A DNA stretch of 13,383 nt from Cylindrodendrum hubeiense (GCA_014621425.1 JAANBB010000719.1:1-13383), one strand, 5' to 3'. Positions 1 through 7,460 are shown, counted from the stretch's first letter. The notes: generated by a model from the sequence alone, not told the origin. Numbers and translations are program-made.

Positions 1-476
1 CACCGCCCCCCGACGACGACGACCTCCTGCGCGGGCCGCGGCCCAACGAGGGCGTCGGCTACGTGACCGATGCGAAGGACATCGTCAAGCCCAGCAACTC
101 CCGCGAGGAGCGGCTGCTGCGCGGCAAGGCGCGCAAAGGCAACGGGAAGAGCATTCGCAAGGAGGAGAGCGAGAGCGAGGAGGATGTCGGGAGGAGTGCG
201 CTGGGCAAGCGGAAGAGACCGCGGCGGGAGGTGGAGAAACCCGATGCAGCCGAGGCGGTCCCCGATGTTGGTGAAAGTGCGGATGTGGAAATGGGCGACA
301 ATACCAAGGGCGACGAGGGCGACGTTCCCGCTGTGACGGAGGTCGTTGAGGATGTCGCTGTGGAGGCCACTGAGGCTGCGGTTCAAGATATCAAAGACGG
401 CGACGAGGGCGCGAAAAAGAAGCGCAAGAGGAAGAACAAGAAGAAGAAACCAAAGAGTGCCGTTGCGCAGCAATAG
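1..476 (+). CDS. 3' end of a lysine-rich, probably nuclear/nucleolar protein (5' incomplete)
   Basis: The frame is open from base 3 to a TAG stop at 474-476, giving about 157 residues, and it runs off the left edge, so the real start is outside the window. The visible part begins with a Pro/Asp-rich stretch (PPPDDDD). Next comes a moderately complex segment (NEGVGYVTDAKDIVKPSNSR), then an acidic Ser/Glu patch (EESESEED), a basic NLS-like patch (GKRKRPRR), a long Asp/Glu/Val-rich acidic region, and a terminal Lys/Arg tail (KKKRKRKNKKKKPKS) ending AVAQQ. Alternating acidic and basic low-complexity tails like this are common in ribosome-biogenesis and RNA-processing proteins, so a nucleolar role is an inference. 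No catalytic domain is visible and I do not recognise the family. Third positions are strongly GC-biased, which supports coding. It is convergent with the sfl1-like gene, with about 810 bp between the stop codons. Confidence 0.8.
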   Translation, partial: PPPDDDDLLRGPRPNEGVGYVTDAKDIVKPSNSREERLLRGKARKGNGKSIRKEESESEEDVGRSALGKRKRPRREVEKPDAAEAVPDVGESADVEMGDNTKGDEGDVPAVTEVVEDVAVEATEAAVQDIKDGDEGAKKKRKRKNKKKKPKSAVAQQ

Positions 477-1286
477 CAAGAGCATACATATATCCACCAT
501 ATCAAGATCCAGTACAGTAATGACAACATTTTACAACATTTCAATAATCAAAACGTCACGAGAATCAGAAATAGTGTGGTAGCAGGAGTCATGTTCTGGT
601 GCTTGCGCGCGAAGAGTTCGCCCATCAAAACATCCACGTTGATTCATCTCCCCTCTGGGCCGATTCTCGCCATCGGGAATCCAAGCGTTAACAATTACAC
701 ATAGTCATCATGGTTCCAAATGATACACCGGTTCCAGCCTTCGTGACAGCCCTGCCGTCTCGTCCCACGCTGAACTCCCATCCTGGGGCCTCGCCCTAGG
801 CATACAAATGTTCCACAATGCGCTCCGCGACAAGCTCGCAGAGTGTTTGAAGCCCGCGGTAAGCAAAATACACATGTCCTGTGGATTGCTGGAATATTGC
901 GCTGATAAAGAAGAGAGCCTCCATTGCCAAATTCTAGCCATCCAATGCCGTACTCCAAAATCGTCGTGCGCCAAGCACGTGGCAAGAAACTTTTTGATGC
1001 GTCAAAGGCGTCGCATGTCCCAAGAATACCCCGTGCCCAAAAGTCCGTCTGTATAACCCAAGTGTGTTGTGACAAGTCGCATGGCTAGCTTGAGCCTGGG
1101 TATAACGTCTCCTCGTCATGGAGAGCACTTATTAGGTACCCCGCCGTGTAAGGATAACTGCTCCATTTCGATGGGTATAAGAACGCACGACACCGAGTAG
1201 CCAAGGCCTATCTGAAAACGGCCATACGACTTGCTGATGTTACAATAAACTGCCGGAAACTGCGCGGGATGCATTGGGCGATCCAA
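477..1286. other. Convergent 3' intergenic region
   Basis: This stretch lies between the stop of the left-edge gene and the stop of the sfl1-like gene. It probably holds both 3' UTRs. It is more AT-rich than the flanking coding DNA, and an AATAAT-like sequence near 543 could serve as polyadenylation context for the + strand gene. The short reading frames here, on both strands, have unremarkable composition and no recognisable motif. If the apparent frameshift in the sfl1-like gene is real, its alternative reading frame would run into this region and stop at 1208-1210. I see no tRNA, 5S rRNA or repeat here. Confidence 0.6.
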
Positions 1287-3267
1287 TTACTGCACCCGTT
1301 TTCGTTTCCTATCGTCTTCACCCCTGGGGTCCTCGTCTTCGTCTGATCGCTCGGCGGTGTCGCTCGGGTTGAGGATGTGTGCCATGCTGCCTCTCCTCGT
1401 CGGCGGCGCCGAGTGATCCCTGACAGCAAGGTTCTTGTTGTCGCGATTAGCGGCCGAGTTCCAGGACCAACTTCCAAAGGTATCAGAGCCGCCGTTGCCG
1501 CCATTGGCAAATGGAGGCGGGGGCGTTGTTGGTCGTGATTGGGGATGGGCGTGCGAGGCAGTTTGTAAGGAGTAGGATGATAGTGAGTCCCGGATGCGCT
1601 GCTCGTCGGGGGCAACACGGACTCGGGGAAGGGGGCCATGGGCGCAGTCGGTGCACCAGTGCCAAATGGAGACGGTCCCGGTTGCCATCCGTGAGCGCGA
1701 ATGTCAGCGGCCGTATGTCGTCGACCAAGACTTGCGGGAGAAGGTTCCACGTTGGAGAGGGGATGAGGGGCTGCGGGCGGTGGGGGCGGAGGCACTGTAC
1801 GTAGGGGCGATGATTGCGTCGTGCTGCCGGCGCCGCCAATTGACCCATATGGCCGTCGAGTGCTGACAGACAAGTTGGACGGGACTGGCGGGCGGTAGAA
1901 GTTCTGGCCTCGTGCCTGGGGAACGGCCAGGTTGCCGCCTCGCCGCTGATCATCCTGGGCAAGCTGTCTCGGGGATACCGGTGCATTATCGACACCGGCA
2001 AAATATTGCTGCCGCGTGTAGGTGGGCTCCTGGGGTTCGTCGAGTGTGCGGATCATCTCGGCCTGTCTTTGCATTTCGCCTTGCAATGCGACGACTGTGC
2101 GAGATATTAGCTAGATTCGAGTTACCTCGGATGCCATGGATACAAACCATCGCGTGAGATGGGGCTGTCAACAGGGACCAGCGATAACACGGCCCTGGAC
2201 AGCTCCTGGTTGAAATGAAGTAGGCGGCCCATGGTCTCCATTGCTGCTTGGTTCTTGACGTGCATGTAATGGGCGGCTTCGTCGCTTCGCTGCAGCCGAG
2301 CACTCAAGTCATACAGGGTGTGCTCAATGTTGGCTAACCGCGCATCGGCGCTATCTTGGGGGATTGGCACAGGTTCAGCAGGCGTTCCTGGTTGCGATGT
2401 GGCAGATTTGGTGTAGTTGCTTTCGCGATGGACAAGCGCATGGCGACTGGCCCGACGCTTAATCTCCCGCAAGCCGACCAGGTCTCCACGCTTGAAGTTG
2501 CCATTTCCGTGTTTGAATTCCCATAGTGTAGTGTCGGGGTTTCCGGTATGAAAGACGTCACGTTCTAGTAGTCTGTCAGCATCATTTGGCATGCGATTAT
2601 TTGAGCAAACCACTAACCTTTATGGAAACCATACATGTTAAGCTGCCTCACAAATGAGGAAATGTTCGTGTGTTTAAAATATTGCCTGTGGAAAATTAAT
2701 GAGACATTCGCAGCCAGCAGAGCCGGGGATATTGTTTCGACGTACGATAGTACTTTGGAGAAATCGGCCGAGGGTGACATGACGAAGCTCTCGGCACTCG
2801 CGGACCATGATATCAGGTGTTGAATGTTGGGGTCTTCCAGCATGCTGGGCTAGGGTCAGCGATTGACGTCGTGGGAACTCTGGAGTGGGAAAATCTCACT
2901 TGTAGAGCTTATGGATGAAAGCGGTCTGAACGATCTTGGGCTGATGCACAGCAGCGGCAGCGGCGGGTGGTGGAGCGGCCATATTGGTGGAGTTGTTGCT
3001 GCTGCTGGTGGCGGGGATCTGGTCGAGAGTCGAGTTCTTGGGTCGATCGTTGGACTTCCCGTTGGCATCGGAATCGGAGTTATGGTTGGTAGTGGAGGAG
3101 GGCGTGGGGGAGGTGATCTCCATGGGATCACCAGAGGCGGGAGGAGACATCTTGATGATCGGTGTTGGGATTGGGACGATGCGAGCACCCATTGACTCGG
3201 TGGAGGTGGAAGTCGAGGACAGTGGTGGAAGGGTCTCAGTCCTTACGGCCATGTGCGCTGTGGCCAT
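1287..3267 (-). CDS. sfl1: Sfl1-type HSF-domain transcription factor (5 exons; apparent frameshift near 1608-1612)
   Basis: Exons on the minus strand are 3267-2900, 2844-2746, 2685-2618, 2564-2148 and 2094-1287. The start at 3267 is the first in-frame ATG and has a strong ACCACCATGG context. Residues 1-110 are Ser/Thr/Pro-rich and end in a short Ala run. The HSF DNA-binding domain spans about 112-215, with the landmarks FIHKLYNMLED, FSKVLSQYFKHTNISSFVRQ and MYGFHKERDVFHTGN, and KRRAS marks the end of the wing. KLYNMLED and the lack of a receiver domain fit Sfl1 rather than Hsf1 or Skn7. Residues about 249-308 form a predicted coiled coil (oligomerisation). The rest is a Pro/Ser/Gly-rich tail containing RRHTAADIRAHGWQP and ending SMAHILNPSDTAER then DRKRKRVQ. 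The tail motifs lie in two frames, reconciled only by one extra base in the G run at 1608-1612, which gives 586 residues. In yeasts Sfl1 represses flocculation and filamentation genes downstream of PKA. In Magnaporthe the orthologue affects heat tolerance and virulence. A role here is inferred from that. Confidence 0.85.
2095..2147 (-). other. sfl1 intron 4 (53 nt)
   Basis: The donor is GTTTGT, the branch-like site is CTAAT and the acceptor is GCACAG, in phase 1. Splicing joins SPISRD to VVALQGEMQRQAEMIR. A competing GTAACT donor 21 nt downstream (GT at 2126-2125), used with the same acceptor, would give the wrong frame, so the GTTTGT donor is preferred. Confidence 0.8.
2565..2617 (-). other. 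sfl1 intron 3 (53 nt)
   Basis: The donor is GTTAGT, a CTGAC branch site lies about 12 nt before the acceptor, and the acceptor is CTACTAG, in phase 1. Splicing joins CAT-AAA-G to AA-CGT-GAC, giving MYGFHK-ERDVFH, the expected continuation of the recognition helix into the wing. Confidence 0.9.
2686..2745 (-). other. sfl1 intron 2 (60 nt, stop-free, multiple of three)
   Basis: The donor is GTACGT and the acceptor is CCACAG, in phase 2. Removal joins CTA-TC to G-CAA-TAT and restores FSKVLSQYFKH, the expected helix 2 of the HSF fold. The intron has no in-frame stop and a length divisible by three, so the unspliced sequence stays open and inserts 20 residues. An uninformed ORF call would wrongly treat it as coding. 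Confidence 0.88.
2845..2899 (-). other. sfl1 intron 1 (55 nt)
   Basis: The donor is GTGAGA, a CTGAC branch-like site lies 18-14 nt before the intron's 3' end, and the acceptor is CCCAG. Splicing is in phase 2 and joins TAC-AA to C-ATG, giving K-L-Y-N-M-L-E-D at the start of the HSF domain. Without splicing, a TGA follows KLYK directly. Confidence 0.88.
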
Positions 3268-3500
3268 GGTGGTCAGTCGGGGAGCACGGCCAGGCCAGGA
3301 CGGCGAGTGTCGGCGGTAGGAGTGGTGGGCAAAAAGCACAGAGGAAGACGGAGGGAACGAGGGGAAGAACGGAGATGATAGGGATTGAGCGCTAGCGGGG
3401 ACCAGGACGCAGATATGCGGCGGGCAAGGCGTCAAGCCGATGGTCGTGAGAAGGAAAGCAGATCGCGACAGAGGGTAGAGGGTCGTGCGCGGTGGTCTCG

Positions 3501-3574
3501 ACGGGGGCGACGAGCAAAAGGCGACGGCGATGCGGGAACGGGGGCGACGAGCAAAAGGCGACGGCGATGCGGGA
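3501..3574. repeat. Perfect 37-bp tandem duplication
   Basis: Positions 3501-3537 and 3538-3574 are identical over all 37 bases. The unit begins ACGGGGGCGACGAGC and ends GCGATGCGGGA. It lies in the sfl1 leader/promoter. Perfect identity suggests a recent duplication or strong copy correction. Confidence 0.95.
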
Positions 3575-3634
3575 GCGGGAGCGGGTGCGAATGTGGATGC
3601 GATGCCGGGTGTAGTGCGATGCGGAGTAGGGAAC

Positions 3635-3643
3635 CTACCTCAT
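3635..3643 (-). other. Candidate two-codon upstream ORF overlapping a GTAGGT donor-like site
   Basis: ATG AGG TAG on the minus strand, with the donor-like GTAGGT starting at 3638 inside it. If a leader intron is removed here, the upstream ORF stop changes, so splicing could alter its effect. Function is inferred only. Confidence 0.3.
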
Positions 3644-3814
3644 CTCCAAGTACAGGCAACGGGTCGCCAAAGGACGGGTAGGTGGGCAGGCGTGTGTCGG
3701 GGCGCGATGATCGGGTGGACACGAACGAGTTGACGAAGTTGATGGACGCGGCGGCGCGGTTCGTAGGTCGAGAGGATAGGATAGGTGGGCACCCTGGCTC
3801 GGGTGGTTCTGCGA

Positions 3815-3826
3815 TCAGCCTCGCAT
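3815..3826 (-). other. Candidate three-codon upstream ORF
   Basis: ATG CGA GGC TGA on the minus strand. It is one of only two minus-strand ATGs in the 580 nt before the sfl1 start. It matters only if the leader begins upstream of 3826. Confidence 0.3.
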
Positions 3827-3847
3827 AGGGGGGCTCGGAGCTCAAGC

Positions 3848-3855
3848 TTCTAGAA
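3848..3855. promoter_or_regulatory. HSE-like palindrome TTCTAGAA
   Basis: TTC-TA-GAA lies inside a 10-bp perfect palindrome (3847-3856), 581 bp upstream of the sfl1 start codon. TTCnnGAA is the two-pentamer heat-shock element core bound by HSF-domain proteins, and Candida Sfl1 is reported, from memory, to prefer this type of site. Binding here is inferred. Confidence 0.35.
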
Positions 3856-4121
3856 GGCGGGCAAGTTGAAAACGGTTACTGGCGTTTCGCTGCGCGTGAT
3901 GGGCGGCGAAGGTGAGAGGCGGCAGCGAGAGGGAGAGGGGCGAGCGAAGGTGAGATTGCGGTTGCGACAGCGATGGCGGAGGAGCGCGCGGGATGGCGAA
4001 GATTGCGGCTCACAGGGCGAGGTGAAGCGACGCCTGGAGGGTTGGTTGACGGACGGGGGTGGAAGTGGAAGCTGGGAGAGAACAGGCGGGGAGAAGGGAG
4101 CCCGGAAACCGACGGGAAGAA

Positions 4122-4190
4122 GACTGGTGGACTGGTGGACGACTGGTGGACTGGTGGACTGGTGGACTGGGTGGTGGTGGTGGTGGTGGG
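4122..4190. repeat. GACTGGTG minisatellite followed by a (GGT)n tract
   Basis: Between 4122 and 4170 the unit GACTGGTG (9-bp period as GGACTGGTG) recurs about six times with one small interruption near 4138-4143. It runs directly into a GGT/GTG triplet tract at 4171-4190. On the sfl1 sense strand this is a CCA-rich run. It is low-complexity and probably length-variable. Confidence 0.9.
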
Positions 4191-4494
4191 TGTGTGCCAG
4201 CAAGCGGAGCGCGAGACGGGGCGCGAGTAAATGGGTCAGGGTATGAGCGTGCGAGCGTGCGACTGTGCAAGACACGAGACAGAAACACAGAAACCGAGGC
4301 CGAGACAGACAGAGAAGGAAGTGAGTCTCGGAGAGACAAAAGCCAAAGGCTAGACGACCTCTGCAGTCTGCACGCGGCCGGGCGATTGGTAGTTATCCGG
4401 CGATGATGTTGGCGATGGGATCGAGACGGGGATGCGATAGGATGGGATAGGATATGACAGGATAGGAGTGGCAGAAAAGGAAAAGAGCCAACGG

Positions 4495-4565
4495 GGGAAA
4501 TGGAAGAAATGGAAGAATGGAAGAATGGGGTGGGAGGGAAGGAAGGAAGGAAGAAAGGACGAGAC
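4495..4565. repeat. Polypurine tract
   Basis: This is an almost pure A/G stretch built from GGAAGAAT-like and GGAA/GGAAG units. On the sfl1 sense strand it is a polypyrimidine tract of the kind seen near fungal promoters and transcription start sites. Confidence 0.8.
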
Positions 4566-4694
4566 GTCGTTGGTCGGAAACGAGGAGAGAGGCCGACAGC
4601 AACAGCAAGCTTCGGCGACGGCTACGGAGTACAGTGACGGCAGCAGTAGCGGCACAGCGGAGGGACATGGACAGGACATGGGCGATTATCAAAG

Positions 4695-4734
4695 CCCAGT
4701 AGCAGCCAGCAGCCAGCAGCAGCCCAGCAGCCCA
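4695..4734. repeat. Imperfect (CAG)n/(CCAG)n stretch
   Basis: Repeated CAG and CCAGCAG units with C insertions (GCAGCCAGCAGCCAGC and similar). The + strand reading frame here is not supported as a gene by anything else, so I treat this as simple sequence. Confidence 0.75.
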
Positions 4735-4800
4735 CCCACGCTCACTCTCACGCCAACGCCCACCACCACGTCCACACCCACTGTCCACTAATGAATCCAC

Positions 4801-5904
4801 TATTGCACCCGCACCCTACTACGATGTACACCAACCTAGTCGGCAGAGCGCACAGCGTAAACCGCACCAACTGCACACGACACAGCGCACCCGACAAATG
4901 GAACCCGCTGCAAGCCCCAAGACGCCTCAAATCGCACCCGCCTGTAGATGACCGGCTCCGGTACCTACTTATCTTGCGTGACTGGTTGTCGGCGTGTGGA
5001 TGCGGTGGGGACGGCAAGTACCTGCCTACGGGACGTCACAGCAAGTGGGATAAGTTACCCAACGAGACAGTGGACCGACGGGGGCTCTAAGACAGCATAC
5101 TACAATACGCTCCGGAACCTCAAGCAACTCGGCAATTCGATGACAGCTGGGTGTCGTCAGGGCATCACTTGAGAAGTGACAGGACAGAACCATGGCCAAG
5201 ACACGCGAATCGAGATCCTGGAAACAAAGAAAGCCGAACGAGAAGGGGAAAAAACTCTTCCAAGCCTCAAAAAGACCCTTGGCATGCCTCAACTGCTTCT
5301 TTGGGCGCCTTGCACTCGATGGATTCCCATGCCAGCTGCCCATCAGGCTCTAGAAGCGCCGCGAGGCAAAAACCCTTCCCCCAAAAGACTCCCAAGGGCC
5401 CCCCGGTCGGTAGGTGGCGTGTGGCGTCCAGCCCTGGGAGTCGTTGGGGGACGAGCTTGTCGGGGTGCTGATGGCTGACACCGGGCAGGCCTTACAGCGG
5501 GCAAAACTCCGTACAGCGGAATCCCAGTGCCCTGAGAAGGCCGAGACCATTGGCGTGTGATGCCGGTGGGTGTCGTGGGGTGTGGTGGATGCCGTGGGCG
5601 CCGTGGGCGACTTGGGCGCTGTGCGTGCGTGCGTGCCGTGGGTGCAAGCCATGGGTGCGGCGGTGGTGGACATGGCTGGGGCCGGCCGAAAAGGCGCGCG
5701 CGCTACAAACCTCCACTGCAGGAGATGGGACCTCCTCCGCGGAGCACGAAAAAACCCTCTATCCGCCACCGAACCTCCACCCATAAATCTGCCGCTCTAG
5801 CGGGTCTGGAAGGTTTCCAAGCGGCACAGCGCCGGTTCGGCATGCACTGACGGGATGACAGCTGACCAAGGCCGTGGCCCATTTGCTGACCACCTCTTTG
5901 ACAG
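4801..5904. other. Gene-poor interval with no supported coding region
   Basis: Reading frames on both strands are short, Arg/Cys/Gly/Pro-biased and mutually overlapping, and they show no family motif. From about 5555 to 5680 the + strand becomes G/T-rich with short repeats of GCCGTGGGC and TGCG. A textbook fungal 3' splice site on the + strand closes the interval (CTGAC at 5886-5890, acceptor AG at 5903-5904). Otherwise I see nothing identifiable. Confidence 0.5.
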
Positions 5905-6121
5905 GACACGGACAGACAAGCGCGCAGCCGGCCGCCCAAAACCCAGACGAAGACGGTAACGGGCATAGCAAGCGCCTCGAGTCCGAGCCCCAGGCCCGAT
6001 CGCAAACCCGCCTGAGCCAAGCTTCGTGCTTGGCAATAGCTACCGTCGCAGTAGCCCTTCTAGTATTACCTGCCTGGATCAAGGATGGAGGAAACCCGGG
6101 ATGTGAATCTACAGATTACGG
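5905..6121 (+). other. Candidate internal exon of an unknown + strand transcript
   Basis: A CTGAC branch-like site, a pyrimidine stretch and the acceptor GACAG precede position 5905. A consensus GTAAGT donor begins at 6122. The 217-nt segment between is open in one frame and encodes a polar region followed by a hydrophobic run (CLAIATVAVALLVLPAWI) that could span a membrane. There is no ATG in that frame within the segment, and I cannot find convincing partner exons. It may be an exon of a small gene, an exon of a non-coding RNA, or chance. Confidence 0.25.
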
Positions 6122-6143
6122 GTAAGTGGGCTGGAGGACGGAC

Positions 6144-6170
6144 GCGATGCGATTGAGGCGATGCGATTGA
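6144..6170. repeat. Two copies of a 13-bp direct repeat
   Basis: GCGATGCGATTGA occurs at 6144-6156 and 6158-6170, one base apart, followed by a degenerate third start (GCGATGGA). It lies just downstream of the GTAAGT donor-like site. Confidence 0.85.
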
Positions 6171-6395
6171 AGCGATGGACGGGCGGATCTGAAATCGAAC
6201 CCACGCCACTGCTACCTGGGAGACTGCCCGAAGTAAACCCCCTGTCCGGACCTGCTTCCCCTTGGGCATTCCCCCAGTCCCCAGTCCCCCGTCATCCCAA
6301 GGGTCGCAAATGGAAGTGAAGCAACAAATGAAAAGGGGGCCTGCGCTCCTCTGTAATATCCAGGTCCCACGAAACTGGCACTGAAGCATCTTCAC

Positions 6396-6431
6396 CTGCG
6401 CTCCCTGCGCTCCCTGCGCGCCCTGTGCTCC
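6396..6431. repeat. Four 9-bp tandem units (CTGCGCTCC)
   Basis: The units are CTGCGCTCC, CTGCGCTCC, CTGCGCGCC and CTGTGCTCC, at 6396, 6405, 6414 and 6423. Simple tandem repeat; no function is evident. Confidence 0.9.
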
Positions 6432-6511
6432 AGGTTTAGCATCTCCATTGCAGATCCTCGCTACAGCAGGGCGAAAGCAGTGTCTCCTGTCATGCCTTCC
6501 CTTGTGCTACT

Positions 6512-6525
6512 TGCCTAGCTAGGCA
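6512..6525. repeat. 14-bp perfect palindrome TGCCTAGCTAGGCA
   Basis: A perfect inverted repeat with no spacer, followed by AGGTAA-type motifs (GGTAAGGTAA). CTAGG/GGTA-rich motifs are frequent in promoters of some Sordariomycetes, so it may be a protein-binding element. It is too short for a terminator or mobile-element end. Confidence 0.6.
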
Positions 6526-7421
6526 GGTAAGGTAAACCCTTCCCTTTCCCGGGCCCGTAAGTTAAGTGAGGGTCCTGGGGGGGCCTGAGGGAAGGAAGCC
6601 CGTGCCCGCCTCAGATGCCCCTCCGTTCTCCGTTCTCCATCGTGATCCATCGTGATCCGTCCACCACCTCCATCTTCCGTGCTGATGGATGTGCTCCGTG
6701 CCCCCATCCTCCTCCATGCTACGTACAGCATGCCCCGGGCTCTGTGCTTCTTCGGACCCGGCTAACTTCAACCCCCAATCGGTCATTCGTCCGCCGCGTC
6801 TCTGGGCTCCTCCATCAGTTCGTTTCGTTTCTTCTGCCTCACAACCCCGTTCCATTGGCGTCCCAAGCCCACGCACAACATTAGCCATGTCTCACCCACT
6901 CGCCCATCTCCAGTGATCCACACGAGACCGATTCTCCAACGACCAGAATCCCGCGTCCCAACACTCCAGACCGTGTGCCCCCACCGCTGCCCGCCTGACA
7001 CATCCGCCTCGAGACATGCAAAAAAGAACAAGCAGCACGGAATTCCCATGGAGAGACAGCAACCACCCTGTCTCCCGGGCCAAGGGGCAGAGAAGCCGCT
7101 GCATGGTGGCTTTCCCTGGTGCTGGCGATCCGCCAGCCACTTGACGGTGGCCGTGGAGACCATCTGGTTCCCATCTTCCCACCCTGGTCAGCAAGGCCGA
7201 TAGCGTGCCGCCCGCAATGACTATCGCGTCTGGTGGCTGCACCGGGCCATGGTCCCCTAGGAACGAACCCAAACCAAGGCGACCCGAGCAAGCAGGGCAC
7301 CTTGTCTCGTTTGCAACATAACACACATGCCAACGGCCCAGGAACCAACCGTTCGCCACCGCTGTGGAACCCGGATTTCCTTTGCTGCTTCCGGCTTGAC
7401 TGGCCGAGCATGCGTGGTGTG

Positions 7422-7460
7422 GTGTGTGTGTGAGAAGTGCGCGTGCGTGCGCGTATGTGC
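7422..7460. repeat. (GT)n and alternating purine-pyrimidine tract
   Basis: A GT run at 7422-7432 is followed by 24 bases of perfect purine-pyrimidine alternation at 7437-7460 (GTGCGCGTGCGTGCGCGTAT then GTGC). Such tracts can adopt Z-DNA under negative supercoiling. No gene overlaps convincingly. Confidence 0.8.

Larger units (their letters stand above)
3268..4800 (-). promoter_or_regulatory. Probable long 5' leader and promoter of sfl1
   Basis: Read on the minus strand this stretch is strongly pyrimidine-rich, with many CT runs and (CCA)n and (CTTC)n tracts. That is typical of fungal promoters and long 5' leaders of regulatory genes. Minus-strand ATGs are almost absent between 3268 and 3850: only two occur, each opening an ultra-short upstream ORF (3635-3643 and 3815-3826). 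A GTAGGT donor-like sequence starts at 3638, so a leader intron is possible, but I cannot fix its acceptor. Long reading frames overlapping here are low-complexity (Arg, His, Pro or Ser rich) and most have no ATG. Transcription start sites cannot be located by eye. Confidence 0.5.

Noticed and set aside
2613..2843. Single 76-codon HSF-like ORF read as one exon
   Set aside because: It contains 20 residues of intron 2 and ends inside intron 3. Family logic (FSKVLSQYFKH, FHKERDVF) requires splicing.
3432..3845. Minus-strand frame of 137 codons upstream of sfl1, with a donor-like GTAGGT inside
   Set aside because: Its first part looks somewhat protein-like, but it begins at a non-ATG codon and no in-frame ATG is present. 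I could not link it by splicing to the HSF exons with a clear acceptor.
3850..4275. Minus-strand His/Pro-rich frame of 141 codons
   Set aside because: The composition comes from the GACTGGTG and (GGT)n repeats read as His, Gln and Pro. It has no domain and lies in the probable leader/promoter of sfl1.
6190..6215. tRNA B-box-like sequence on the minus strand (GGGTTCGATTT)
   Set aside because: The flanking bases do not pair as a T-stem, and no A box or acceptor stem could be built around it.
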